Assembly: GCA_012735535.1 (NCBI GenBank)
Contig: JAAYHC010000056.1
Coordinates: forward strand, 1 to 52,785
Direction of reading: 5' to 3'
Length of the DNA: 52,785 bases
Source of the DNA: Bacillota bacterium
Lineage (GTDB): Bacteria > Bacillota > UBA5301
Shown: piece by piece, positions 19,516-27,034 of the stretch
Layout of the letters: every line of letters begins with the position of its first letter
Numbering within the stretch: position 1 is the stretch's first letter
Notes under the pieces: model-generated
What the model was told of the DNA's origin: nothing
Seen by the model: the letters and a program-made list of their open reading frames with translations, nothing else
Database searches by the model: none
Position numbers and translations under genes: made by a program

Positions 19516-19908
19516 GTGGCAGGACACGTTGCGATGGCTACCGGCCGGCGGAAGACGTCGGTTGCCCGCGTGCGTTTGGTACCGGGTGGCGGTAAAGTCA
19601 TTATTAATGGTCGTGAATTAACTGAGTACTTCGGCCGTCCGGTGTTGGAAACCTTGGTGAAAGAACCACTTGAAAAGACCGGTACAATTGGTCAGTATGA
19701 TGTTTTGGTTAATGTTTATGGTGGGGGCCTTTCTGGTCAGGCTGGTGCAATTAGACTGGGGATTGCCCGGGCGTTGGAAATTGTTGATCCGGAAATGCGC
19801 CCAACCTTAAAGCAAGCGGGTATGTTGACTCGTGATCCGCGTGCCAAAGAGCGGAAGAAGTACGGTCTCAAAAAGGCTCGCAAAGCACCACAATTCTCCA
19901 AACGTTAA
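19516..19908 (+). CDS. rpsI: 30S ribosomal protein S9
   Basis: 130 aa. The C-terminal tail (ending APQFSKR) reaches the P-site t[20 protein letters not shown] near the start and [20 protein letters not shown] in the middle are diagnostic. GTG start at 19516 behind GGGAGGAGG. Second gene of the L13-S9 unit. Confidence 0.98.
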   Translation: MAGHVAMATGRRKTSVARVRLVPGGGKVIINGRELTEYFGRPVLETLVKEPLEKTGTIGQYDVLVNVYGGGLSGQAGAIRLGIARALEIVDPEMRPTLKQAGMLTRDPRAKERKKYGLKKARKAPQFSKR

Positions 19909-19927
19909 TCGATTACAAGTTCCTAGG

Positions 19928-19955
19928 CCCCTGATTCATCGATCGGGGGTTTTTT
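19928..19955 (+). terminator. Rho-independent terminator after rpsI
   Basis: CCCCTGAT (19928-19935) pairs with ATCGGGGG (19942-19949) around a 6-base loop, with one G-U pair, followed by six T. It closes the ribosomal region. Confidence 0.85.
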
Positions 19956-20036
19956 CATGTAGGGAAATAAGCCGCCGACGGGGAAAGATGGGAAAAGGAT
20001 CTTCAGAATGCAGCTGGCCGGCGTGGAGGTGATTTG

Positions 20037-21266
20037 GTGCCGTTAACTGTCGAGCAGTTACTGGAATCAGATATTTTGGCCGGCGCTACCGTTGTCGCCG
20101 GAGCCAAAGGACTGAACAACCCGATTCGCTGGGTGCATATTTGTGAGTTGCCATCCTCCGGAGAACGTTTGTTAGGCAATGAACTGGTCTTGACGACCGG
20201 CGAGATTCTCCGTACGCGCGCTGAGCGCATGGAATTCATCCAGGGTTTGGCCCTGGCTAAAATAGCCGCCCTCGTACTCTTTTTTGATTCCGGAGCCCGC
20301 AAGGTGCCCAGTTATTGGACGGAACTGGCCGATGAATGGTCAATACCGGTGCTCCTCGCCCCACCGGGCAGTTCATATATCCGGGTCTGTGAAGAGGCCA
20401 ATCTCCTGCTGCAAATGGAGGGCTCCAAAGAAACCAGTTGGCGCATGCTCAGAGCAGAACCGCTCATTACCACCCGGATTATGGCTTTTTTCCAGGATGT
20501 CCTCGCCGGGGAAATTGCCGGTCGGGGTGTGGTCGAGTTGGCGGCCGATCGGCTCGGGCTTCCGGCGGGCAGCCGCTACAGCGTGCTGATCTTTAACTAC
20601 CGCCGGTCTTGGCAAGCCGATGAAATGCACGAGACGATCGCTGCGGTCAGCAACATCATCAGCGATTCTACTCTGCCGGCCTGGTGTATTCCGGCGGACT
20701 TTTGGCAGAACCGCCTCGCGATCGTCGTCAGCGTCGGCGAAGAGGAAACGGCGGAAAAGTTAAGACAGTTTGCTTCGGTGCTTAACTCGCGTTTGGAGCA
20801 AAGATTTCCGAAATACCGGGCCAGCCGGATCGGGATCGGGCGGGCTTATCCGATCTATGAGCTGCCCAAGAGCTATCGCGAGGCCCGTCAGGCCAGTGAA
20901 GGGCCGGGTATTCAAGAACAATCGACCCCGTTTATTCAGCATTTTCGCGATTTAGGACTGTACCGCTTGCTCTATGCGATCGAGGATAAACGAGAGCTGG
21001 TGGCTTTTTACCGGGAAAGTATCGCTCCGTTGGTTGAGCATGATCGGACCTACAAGCATGAATTGTTACGGACCTTAGAGGTCTATTTTCAATATGAGGG
21101 TAACCTGACCGAAACCGCCCAAGCTTTATATATCCACCGCCACACTCTGCGCTATCGTTTACAGCGGGTGGAACAATTAACCGGCTTAAAGTTGAAAAAA
21201 TTCGATGAGCGTCTAACCCTGCTTCTCGGATTAATGATCTGGCGGATGTTAGAACGCCGAAACTAA
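20037..21266 (+). CDS. PucR-family transcriptional regulator
   Basis: 409 aa. The N-terminal half resembles the PucR domain named after the Bacillus purine-catabolism activator (LTVEQLLESDILAGATVVAG, RWVHICELPSSGERLLGNEL). The C-terminal 60 residues are the PucR-type helix-turn-helix (LYIHRHTLRYRLQRVEQLTG). GTG 20037 is 7 bases after GGAGG; a TTG three bases upstream is too close. It precedes a separately promoted ABC importer and a deacylase, so control of that cluster is plausible but inferred. The ligand is unknown. Confidence 0.9.
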   Translation: MPLTVEQLLESDILAGATVVAGAKGLNNPIRWVHICELPSSGERLLGNELVLTTGEILRTRAERMEFIQGLALAKIAALVLFFDSGARKVPSYWTELADEWSIPVLLAPPGSSYIRVCEEANLLLQMEGSKETSWRMLRAEPLITTRIMAFFQDVLAGEIAGRGVVELAADRLGLPAGSRYSVLIFNYRRSWQADEMHETIAAVSNIISDSTLPAWCIPADFWQNRLAIVVSVGEEETAEKLRQFASVLNSRLEQRFPKYRASRIGIGRAYPIYELPKSYREARQASEGPGIQEQSTPFIQHFRDLGLYRLLYAIEDKRELVAFYRESIAPLVEHDRTYKHELLRTLEVYFQYEGNLTETAQALYIHRHTLRYRLQRVEQLTGLKLKKFDERLTLLLGLMIWRMLERRN

Positions 21267-21341
21267 TATCTTCCTTGTACAAATGGCTAAAATATGCCCA
21301 TCAATTTTATCCATTTTGAGAAAGAGTTTGCGCTTTTGGAA

Positions 21342-21350
21342 TGATATAAT
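21342..21350 (+). promoter_or_regulatory. Extended -10 promoter for the ABC importer leader
   Basis: TGATATAAT is an extended -10 (TGnTATAAT). No good -35 stands 16-18 bases upstream, as is usual for extended -10 promoters. Transcription would start near 21357, just before the first strand of the leader structure. Confidence 0.7.
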
Positions 21351-21356
21351 AGCAAA

Positions 21357-21510
21357 CGGGAGCAATTCCAAGTGTGAACTATTTCTGGTGAAAGATTGGG
21401 GATTTGTTTAGCAGGATTTACGGATATTTCCTGATTTTCAATCTGGTCAATTTCTGTGCTTAAGGCACAACTTCTTCCCCCTGAGAACATAATGCTCCCA
21501 GGGTTTTTTT
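21357..21510 (+). promoter_or_regulatory. Riboswitch-like attenuator leader before the ABC importer
   Basis: The roughly 155-base leader starts with GGGAGCA (21358-21364), the perfect complement of TGCTCCC (21493-21499). The 3' strand lies inside an intrinsic terminator (CCCTG 21479-21483 with CAGGG 21499-21503, then seven T). Between these are local hairpins (CAGGA/TCCTG near 21412-21433, GTGC/GCAC near 21456-21468). A closing stem that overlaps a terminator is the architecture of transcription-attenuating riboswitches. I could not match it to a known class. Confidence 0.6.
21479..21510 (+). terminator. Intrinsic terminator within the ABC importer leader
   Basis: CCCTG (21479-21483) pairs with CAGGG (21499-21503), with extra pairing possible inside, followed by TTTTTTT (21504-21510). 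It sits about 45 bases before the binding-protein gene and so must be read through or prevented for expression. Confidence 0.75.
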
Positions 21511-21555
21511 GCTTTTAAAAACTTCATCCCAAATCTGATTTAGGAGGCGTAATTG

Positions 21556-22560
21556 ATGAAGATTATCCGTGCTTTGATCGTCTGCATGGTGGTATTATCG
21601 CTGCTGGTCATTAGTTCTGCAACCTTTGCTGCCGACAAGGCGATTATCGTCGGCTCAAGCTGGTATGGACATGCGCCGGCTTGGGTAGCTATCGAGAAAG
21701 GTTATTTTGCCGAAGCGGGCTTTGACGCCGAGTATCGCTTTGTCGCTGACAGTGCGGATCGCTTGACGGCTGTCTCCACCGGTAGCGCTCTCTTTGGCAG
21801 CATTGGTGAACTCGCCATGATTACGGCGATGGCCCTGGGCAACGACCGGTTTTACTGGGTCGGCAGCCAAGATATCGCTCCGGGCTGGGAAGGGATCGTC
21901 GCTCAGGAGTGGATCAAGTCGATCAAGGATTTAAAGGGGAAGCGGGTTGCGGTACAGTTTGGCTCAAGTTGCGATTTGACCCTATACCTATTGGCCAAAG
22001 AGCATGGCCTCGACTCTTACCGTGATATGCAGCTGATTAACATGAGTTATAGCGAGATGTACCCGGCTTTCGTCAATGGGAATATCGATGCGGCGGTAAT
22101 CTGGGAGCCCACGTTCTCGCTTTTGCAAGAGGTGCCGGGAGCCCATGTGTTAGGCAAAGACAGCGACACGGAGATTTACCGCAAGTTCAAGTCGATGACC
22201 GGTCCGGATGTCTTGGTGATTAACAAAGCTTTTGTGGACCGCAATCCGGAGAAGGCGAAGGCCTTTATGACCGCTTATTTCAAAGGGGTGCAGTTTGTCA
22301 TCGATCACCCGGAGGAAGCGGCCCAAATCATCAAGGCTAAGTACATTCCGGAACAGACCGTGGAGCAGATTCTCGAAGGACTCAAAGGCTTTATTTGGCT
22401 CACCGCCCGTGATCAACACCAACAGGTCATGACCGATCAAGGACTCTTCGGGCAGATCGAGTACGTTATCAAGTTTATGAAAGATACCGCGAAAAGGATT
22501 TACCGTGAGCCGAACTACAGAAACTGGGTGAGGTTGGACATCGTTCCTTCCGACCTGTAA
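21556..22560 (+). CDS. ABC importer substrate-binding protein, SsuA/NMT1/TauA type
   Basis: 334 aa exported protein. An N-terminal signal peptide (hydrophobic core ALIVCMVVLSLLVI, cleavage after SSATFA) is followed by a periplasmic-binding fold of the nitrate/sulfonate/taurine/thiamine-precursor group (APAWVAIEKGYFAEAGFDAE, DLKGKRVAVQFGSSCDLTLY, NGNIDAAVIWEP). No lipobox Cys is seen. ATG 21556 is 8 bases from AGGAGG; a TTG three bases upstream is less likely. The substrate cannot be told from sequence: sulfonate, pyrimidine, nitrile or other small anion are all possible. Confidence 0.88.
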   Translation: MKIIRALIVCMVVLSLLVISSATFAADKAIIVGSSWYGHAPAWVAIEKGYFAEAGFDAEYRFVADSADRLTAVSTGSALFGSIGELAMITAMALGNDRFYWVGSQDIAPGWEGIVAQEWIKSIKDLKGKRVAVQFGSSCDLTLYLLAKEHGLDSYRDMQLINMSYSEMYPAFVNGNIDAAVIWEPTFSLLQEVPGAHVLGKDSDTEIYRKFKSMTGPDVLVINKAFVDRNPEKAKAFMTAYFKGVQFVIDHPEEAAQIIKAKYIPEQTVEQILEGLKGFIWLTARDQHQQVMTDQGLFGQIEYVIKFMKDTAKRIYREPNYRNWVRLDIVPSDL

Positions 22561-22572
22561 GGAGGTCAAGTT

Positions 22573-23421
22573 ATGTCAGTAGACTTAGAAACGGCCAAAT
22601 TAACCGCTGAAATACCGACAACACGCGCCGAGATAGCGGCTGAGCCATTGGAGCAGAAGATGCGGCGCCAGCGTAATCGGGTGATCAGCATCATCTCGGT
22701 AATCGTCTTTGTCGCGGTGTGGGAGGCGGTAGGCAGATTTGGGCTGGTTAGTCCGATCTTCTTGCCCACTCCGTCGATGATTTATCAAGAAGGGGTAATG
22801 CTTTATGAACAGGGCATCATCCAGGCGGATATTTTGGCTTCGACCCGCCGGGTGCTGATCGGTTTCGGGATTTCCGCCCTGCTGGCGATCCCCTTGGGGC
22901 TGTTGATGGGTACCTCCGACGTGCTTAAGGCCATCTTCGACCCAATCTTATCGATTATCCGCCCTTTACCGGCATTATCGTGGATCCCCTTGTCGATGTT
23001 ATGGTTGGGTATTGGGGAGACGCAAAAGTACGCGATCGTTTTTATGGGCTCGTTTGCTCCGCTATTGGTGTATGTGATTGATGCGGTGCGCCGGGTTGAT
23101 CCGCTGATCATTAAAGCGGCCAAAAATCTTGGCGCCGGCCGGTTGCAGGTGTTGAAAGAGGTTATTTTACCCGGGGCCCTACCCCATATCCTTAGCGGAC
23201 TCAAAGTGGTTTTAGCTGTAGCTTGGACCTGTATCATCAGCGCCGAGATGGTCGGGGCAAGCCAAGGTCTTGGCTTTCGGATTTGGAACGCGAAAAGCTG
23301 GAATAACACACCTCAGGTGTTGCTAGGGATGGTCGGGATCAGTGTGACCGTGCTGACCATCGACGTACTCTTTAAGACCGTGGAAAAACGCCTGATTCCC
23401 TGGGAACGGAGCAGGAGGTGA
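22573..23421 (+). CDS. ABC importer permease, SsuC/TauC type
   Basis: 282 aa membrane subunit with about six helices. A 35-residue polar N-terminal extension precedes the first helix (VISIISVIVFVAVWEAVGRF). The EAA coupling loop is seen as KAAKNLGAGRLQVLKEVILP, followed by GALPHILSGLKV. GGAGG lies 13 bases after the binding-protein stop region, so the genes form one unit. It would pair with the preceding binding protein and the following ATPase. Confidence 0.92.
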   Translation: MSVDLETAKLTAEIPTTRAEIAAEPLEQKMRRQRNRVISIISVIVFVAVWEAVGRFGLVSPIFLPTPSMIYQEGVMLYEQGIIQADILASTRRVLIGFGISALLAIPLGLLMGTSDVLKAIFDPILSIIRPLPALSWIPLSMLWLGIGETQKYAIVFMGSFAPLLVYVIDAVRRVDPLIIKAAKNLGAGRLQVLKEVILPGALPHILSGLKVVLAVAWTCIISAEMVGASQGLGFRIWNAKSWNNTPQVLLGMVGISVTVLTIDVLFKTVEKRLIPWERSRR

Positions 23422-23425
23422 CCGC

Positions 23426-24220
23426 ATGGCGCTAATTGAATTTGAAAACGTATCCAAATGGTTTACCGAAGCCGGGGTAACAGTGCATGCTGTAGAGAAC
23501 TTTAATCTCTCGATTAATGAAGGTGAATTTGTCTGCATCGTCGGCGCTTCAGGGTGCGGCAAATCGACCCTGCTCAACATGGTGGCCGGGTTTATCAAAC
23601 CCTCGTCAGGCCGGATCTTGCTGGAAGGGGAGCCGATCACCAAAATTGATCCCCGCTGTGGGATGATTTTTCAAAACTATGCGCTCTTTCCGTGGAAGAC
23701 CGTTTTAGGTAATGTTGAGTTCGGCCTGAAGATGAAAAAAATGCCGAAAAAACAGCGGCGTGAGCTGGCGCGCGAATATATTCAGATGGTGGGCTTGACC
23801 GGATTTGAGAACCACTATCCGAGCGAGTTGTCCGGCGGAATGTGCCAGCGGGTGACTATCGCCCGGGCCTTGGCCAATGACCCGAAGATCCTGTTGATGG
23901 ATGAGCCCTTTGCCGCCCTGGATGCGATGACCCGTCAAGTGATGCAGGAGGAGCTCTTGCGCATCGTGCATGATCGCAATAAGACGACCTTGTTTATCAC
24001 CCACAGTATCGACGAGGCTCTGATCTTGGCGGATCGGATCGTCATCATGTCTGCCCGCCCCGGTCGGGTCAAGCAGGATTTGGTGATTGATTTGCCGCGC
24101 CCCAGGCATGTCTCCGACCAGCTCACCCAGGATTACCTGGACTACAAAAACACGATCTGGGAATCGGTACAGGAAGAAGTCATGCAAAACATGTTGTTTG
24201 CCGAAAGAAAACTAGCCTAA
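23426..24220 (+). CDS. ABC importer ATPase, SsuB/TauB type
   Basis: 264 aa. Walker A GASGCGKST (about residue 39), Q-loop MIFQNYALFPWKT, signature LSGGMCQRVTIARAL and Walker B ILLMDEPFAALD followed by the H-loop FITHSIDEALILADRI. It lies 4 bases after the permease gene with GGAGG inside the permease end. It energises uptake by the upstream permease. Confidence 0.94.
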   Translation: MALIEFENVSKWFTEAGVTVHAVENFNLSINEGEFVCIVGASGCGKSTLLNMVAGFIKPSSGRILLEGEPITKIDPRCGMIFQNYALFPWKTVLGNVEFGLKMKKMPKKQRRELAREYIQMVGLTGFENHYPSELSGGMCQRVTIARALANDPKILLMDEPFAALDAMTRQVMQEELLRIVHDRNKTTLFITHSIDEALILADRIVIMSARPGRVKQDLVIDLPRPRHVSDQLTQDYLDYKNTIWESVQEEVMQNMLFAERKLA

Positions 24221-24244
24221 TTATTTCCATTTTCAGGAAGGAAT

Positions 24245-24262
24245 TTGGCGGCAACTCGCCAA
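24245..24262 (+). terminator. Hairpin after the ABC importer operon
   Basis: TTGGCG pairs with CGCCAA around a 6-base loop, followed by an A/T-rich stretch (TTTATTAAAA). Probable weak terminator. Confidence 0.5.
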
Positions 24263-24275
24263 TTTATTAAAACGA

Positions 24276-24306
24276 TAGACGCCAGTGGCTAATGCCCTGG
24301 CGTCTA
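24276..24306 (+). repeat. Strong inverted repeat between importer and deacylase
   Basis: TAGACGCCAG (24276-24285) is perfectly complementary to CTGGCGTCTA (24297-24306); inside, GGC and GCC pair round TAAT with one bulged T. No U-run follows. It may be a second terminator-like element or an mRNA boundary structure. Confidence 0.6.
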
Positions 24307-24317
24307 CTTGTCGTTAA

Positions 24318-24359
24318 CTCCAAAAAGGCGACATATCTTTGTGGTAAGCTTTTTTGGAG
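24318..24359 (+). promoter_or_regulatory. Hairpin that covers the Shine-Dalgarno of the deacylase gene
   Basis: CTCCAAAAAG (24318-24327) pairs with CTTTTTTGGAG (24349-24359), with a single bulged T. The 3' strand contains the GGAG of the Shine-Dalgarno that serves GTG 24370. Translation would be blocked while the hairpin is closed. Inferred from complementarity only. Confidence 0.45.
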
Positions 24360-24369
24360 GTGGCGGGTA

Positions 24370-25944
24370 GTGTATGATCTGATCATCAGAAACGGCAAGA
24401 TAGTCGATGGCACCGGAGCTCCCTGGTTTGCAGCCGATCTCGCGATTCGAGACGGTTTGATCGTAAGTGTTGGGAGTATTAGCGGCGAGGCGGTTCAGGA
24501 GATCGATGCCCGGGGACTCTTTATCACCCCCGGCTTTATCGATATCCACACCCATTCTGATGAGAGTGTGCTGTGTGACCCCTCAAGTCAGTCCAAGATC
24601 ACACAAGGCATCACGACTGAGGTTATCGGCAATTGCGGCTACTCTGCGGCCCCGGCTGTTGGCGGGGCTGTGGCCAAGGTTAAGGAGAGCCTGGCCGAAT
24701 TCGCCCTCGAACTGACCTGGTCATCATTCGCCGAATACCTGGATTGCTTGCGAAGGGTGCGGCCAAGCGTAAACCTCTACCCACTGGTGGGGCATGGGAT
24801 CTTGCGGCGCGCTGTGCAAGCAGGGCCGGACCAGGAGGTTTCGCAGGGTAAGTTGGTTCACTTATTGGAGGAGGTGCTTGATCAGGGGGCCCGTGGCCTA
24901 TCGACCGGCTTAATCTATCCCCCAGGTTGTTTCGCAACCACGGAGGAGATTTGCCGGTTATGTAAAATAAATGCTAGAAAGGGCGGGATCTACGCCACGC
25001 ATATCCGTAACGAAGGGGATAACTTGCTGGACGCGGTCACCGAAGCGATCACGATTGGCGAACGTAGCGGTGTCCGTGTGCAGATCTCTCATTTAAAAGC
25101 GGCCGGGCCAGCCAACCACGGGCGAGTAACGGAAGCGCTGGATCTGATCCTCCGCGCCAGAGAACGCGGTGTCGATGTGGCGTATGATGCCTATCCGTAC
25201 ACGGCGTCGTCAACCGGTTTGTCCGCCTATCTGCCGGATTGGGCACATCGTCCTGATGGTCGTACTTTGCGGGAAAAGTTACTGGATCCAACCCTTAGCC
25301 GGCGGTTGCAGGCTGAGACCGAGGCGATTGTAGTTGCGCGTGGCGGCTGGGGTGCCCTCATGGTCTCCTTTCTCTCTGATCAAGCTAATAGTTGGATGGT
25401 CGGTTTATCGCTTGCCGAGATTGCCGAGCAAACCGGACAGGAGCCGTGGTCGGTCGTCAAAGAGCTCTTGCTGCAGAACCAAACCGTTGAGGTTATTTGC
25501 TTTTGTTTGAGTCAGGCCGATGTTGATCAAGTAATCTGTCATCCCTTGGCTACTTTCGGTTCTGATGCCACCAGTAGAGCGGTGCAGGGCGTCTTAGCCC
25601 AAGGGAAACCACACCCCAGAGCTTTCGGAACATTTCCGCGCATTATTCGTGATTATGTCCGAGAGCGGAAGTTATTAGGGTTCGAGGAGGCGATCCGCAA
25701 GATGACCTCGGCGCCGGCTGCCCGACTTGGGTTGTACCGTCGCGGTATGATTAGACCTGGATTCGCCGCAGACCTGGTTGGTCTGGATTATGCGAGCATA
25801 GCTGATCAGGCTACCTACCTCGAGCCACACCGGCTGAGTACCGGTATTGTCTTTGTTCTGGTCAATGGGGGATTGGCTTATGACGTTGCTGGCGGGGTGA
25901 CCTTGCCGGGCTTTGGCCAGGTGCTAAGTTCCGACAAGGCTTAA
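24370..25944 (+). CDS. N-acyl-D-amino-acid deacylase (D-aminoacylase) family amidohydrolase
   Basis: 524 aa metal-dependent hydrolase of the amidohydrolase superfamily; characterised members remove N-acyl groups from D-amino acids. The metal site motifs are present: GFIDIHTHSDES (about residues 54-65), GNCGYS with the family's bridging Cys (near 88), THIRNEGDN, ISHLKAAG and, near 400, GSDATSRA. The C-terminal HPRAFGTFPRIIRDYVRERK segment is a D-aminoacylase hallmark. GTG 24370 is chosen because GGAGGTG is 7 bases upstream. Its position behind the ABC importer suggests that the imported compound may be an N-acyl or cyclic amide substrate, but this is inference. Confidence 0.9.
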   Translation: MYDLIIRNGKIVDGTGAPWFAADLAIRDGLIVSVGSISGEAVQEIDARGLFITPGFIDIHTHSDESVLCDPSSQSKITQGITTEVIGNCGYSAAPAVGGAVAKVKESLAEFALELTWSSFAEYLDCLRRVRPSVNLYPLVGHGILRRAVQAGPDQEVSQGKLVHLLEEVLDQGARGLSTGLIYPPGCFATTEEICRLCKINARKGGIYATHIRNEGDNLLDAVTEAITIGERSGVRVQISHLKAAGPANHGRVTEALDLILRARERGVDVAYDAYPYTASSTGLSAYLPDWAHRPDGRTLREKLLDPTLSRRLQAETEAIVVARGGWGALMVSFLSDQANSWMVGLSLAEIAEQTGQEPWSVVKELLLQNQTVEVICFCLSQADVDQVICHPLATFGSDATSRAVQGVLAQGKPHPRAFGTFPRIIRDYVRERKLLGFEEAIRKMTSAPAARLGLYRRGMIRPGFAADLVGLDYASIADQATYLEPHRLSTGIVFVLVNGGLAYDVAGGVTLPGFGQVLSSDKA

Positions 25945-25984
25945 CAGTTACAGAGAATTTTATCACAGAAAAGGGGTAATCATG

Positions 25985-26266
25985 ATGAGTGCGGAGTTGA
26001 ACGAGCTAAGGAAAGAGGTTTTATCACGACTGAAAACGATTCGCGGCCATGTGAGCGGGATCGAGCGTATGGTCGAAGAGCAAAAGCCTTGTACCGATAT
26101 CTTAATTCAGATTATCGCAGTGCGCTCAGCCCTTAACAAGACCGGAGAGTTGGTGATTCGCAACTATTTTGACACCTGCTGGGAGGAGATGGCGGCAGGT
26201 CAAAAAAGGGATCCCAAGGAGGTTGCTGCGGAAATTTTGCAGCTTGCTCTCGAATTCATGCGTTAA
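25985..26266 (+). CDS. CsoR/DUF156-family repressor, CstR-like variant
   Basis: About 93 aa all-helical DUF156 protein (LKTIRGHVSGIERMVEEQKP, IAVRSALNKTGELVIRNYF). Counting from the second ATG (25985), Cys36 and Cys65 match the copper ligands of Mycobacterium CsoR, but the His of the C-H-C site is Tyr61. Loss of that His with both Cys kept is the pattern of persulfide sensors such as CstR, so a sulfane-sulfur or thiol signal is more likely than copper. ATG 25982 is also possible. No obvious target gene is adjacent apart from the thiol-redox genes just downstream. Confidence 0.85.
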   Translation: MSAELNELRKEVLSRLKTIRGHVSGIERMVEEQKPCTDILIQIIAVRSALNKTGELVIRNYFDTCWEEMAAGQKRDPKEVAAEILQLALEFMR

Positions 26267-26297
26267 TGCACCAAATGGTATTCTTTACGGTGAGGAC

Positions 26298-26333
26298 TTG
26301 ACAAAGTCACAATTATATTAGAATATTAGAATA
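26298..26333 (+). promoter_or_regulatory. Promoter and operator-like repeat before the arsR-type gene
   Basis: TTGACA (26298-26303), 17 bases, then GAATAT (26321-26326) gives a promoter about 35 bases before the gene. The direct repeat ATTAGAATA (26317-26325 and 26325-26333, sharing one A) covers the -10, an A/T-rich arrangement like ArsR-family operators. Autorepression is inferred. Confidence 0.6.
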
Positions 26334-26365
26334 AAGATAAAGAAATCCGGGAGGAGTCAGGACCA

Positions 26366-26671
26366 GTGGATTATCGGTCGGCAGCCGATTTTTTAAAGTT
26401 ATTGGCGCATCCAACCAGGTTGCGCATCGTGGCCGCGCTCTCGAAGGGCGAGCGGTGTGTGAGCAACCTGGAAAATCTGCTCGAGCTTAAACAGGCCAAT
26501 GTTTCCCAGCACCTCTCGCTTCTCACCAGAGCCGGACTGCTCGCTTCCCGGCGCGATGGGATGCGGACCTGTTACCGGCTTGTTGATGAAAAGGTGGTCC
26601 CGATTTTGGAGATTCTAGGGGTGGAGATGGATCCGGCCTCCTGGGAGTGTACCTCCAACCGGAGCGAATGA
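26366..26671 (+). CDS. ArsR-family transcriptional repressor
   Basis: 101 aa winged helix protein (LKLLAHPTRLRIVAALSKGE, then LKQANVSQHLSLLTRAGLLA and the wing SRRDGMRTCYRL). Metal or thiol sensing through Cys31 (ERCVSNLE), Cys69 and Cys95 is possible; the classical arsenic motif ELCVCDL has only one of its two Cys here. GTG 26366 is 9 bases after GGGAGGAG. It heads a unit with thioredoxin and a UGA-containing thioredoxin-fold protein, which points to redox stress or sulfur/metalloid response. Confidence 0.93.
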   Translation: MDYRSAADFLKLLAHPTRLRIVAALSKGERCVSNLENLLELKQANVSQHLSLLTRAGLLASRRDGMRTCYRLVDEKVVPILEILGVEMDPASWECTSNRSE

Positions 26672-26695
26672 CTCGATTAAAGGGGTGTATTACTG

Positions 26696-27025
26696 ATGGG
26701 TCAGCACGTAGTAGAGTTAACCGATGCTAACTTTGATAGTCAGGTTGTTAACAACAATGGGGTGGTACTGGTCGATTTTTGGGCGGCATGGTGTATGCCC
26801 TGTCGGGCGGTAGCACCGGTGGTTGAGGAGCTTGCCGCCGAATACGCGGGGAAAGCGATGGTCGCCAAGCTTAATGTGGACGAAAATCCCAAGACAGCTG
26901 CGGCCTACGGCATCATGAGCATCCCTACTCTCATGATTTTTAAGAATGGACAAGTAGTGGACCAAATTGTCGGGGCACAACCGAAGGCCGTTTTGGCTAA
27001 ACGGTTGGATGAGGCCCTGAAGTAG
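26696..27025 (+). CDS. Thioredoxin with a CMPC active site
   Basis: 109 aa. Standard thioredoxin fold: [20 protein letters not shown] with the redox pair Cys33 and Cys36, the DENP turn, and the cis-Pro loop [12 protein letters not shown]. The dipeptide between the cysteines is Met-Pro where most thioredoxins have Gly-Pro, which should change the redox potential. It lies 24 bases after the arsR-type gene and 9 bases before the next gene, so all three are probably one operon. Confidence 0.95.
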   Translation: MGQHVVELTDANFDSQVVNNNGVVLVDFWAAWCMPCRAVAPVVEELAAEYAGKAMVAKLNVDENPKTAAAYGIMSIPTLMIFKNGQVVDQIVGAQPKAVLAKRLDEALK

Positions 27026-27034
27026 GTGAACAAG

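Noticed and set aside
21357-21510. TPP or guanidine-I riboswitch
   Set aside because: CTGAG and CTGGTC occur, but the remaining conserved segments of either class are missing.
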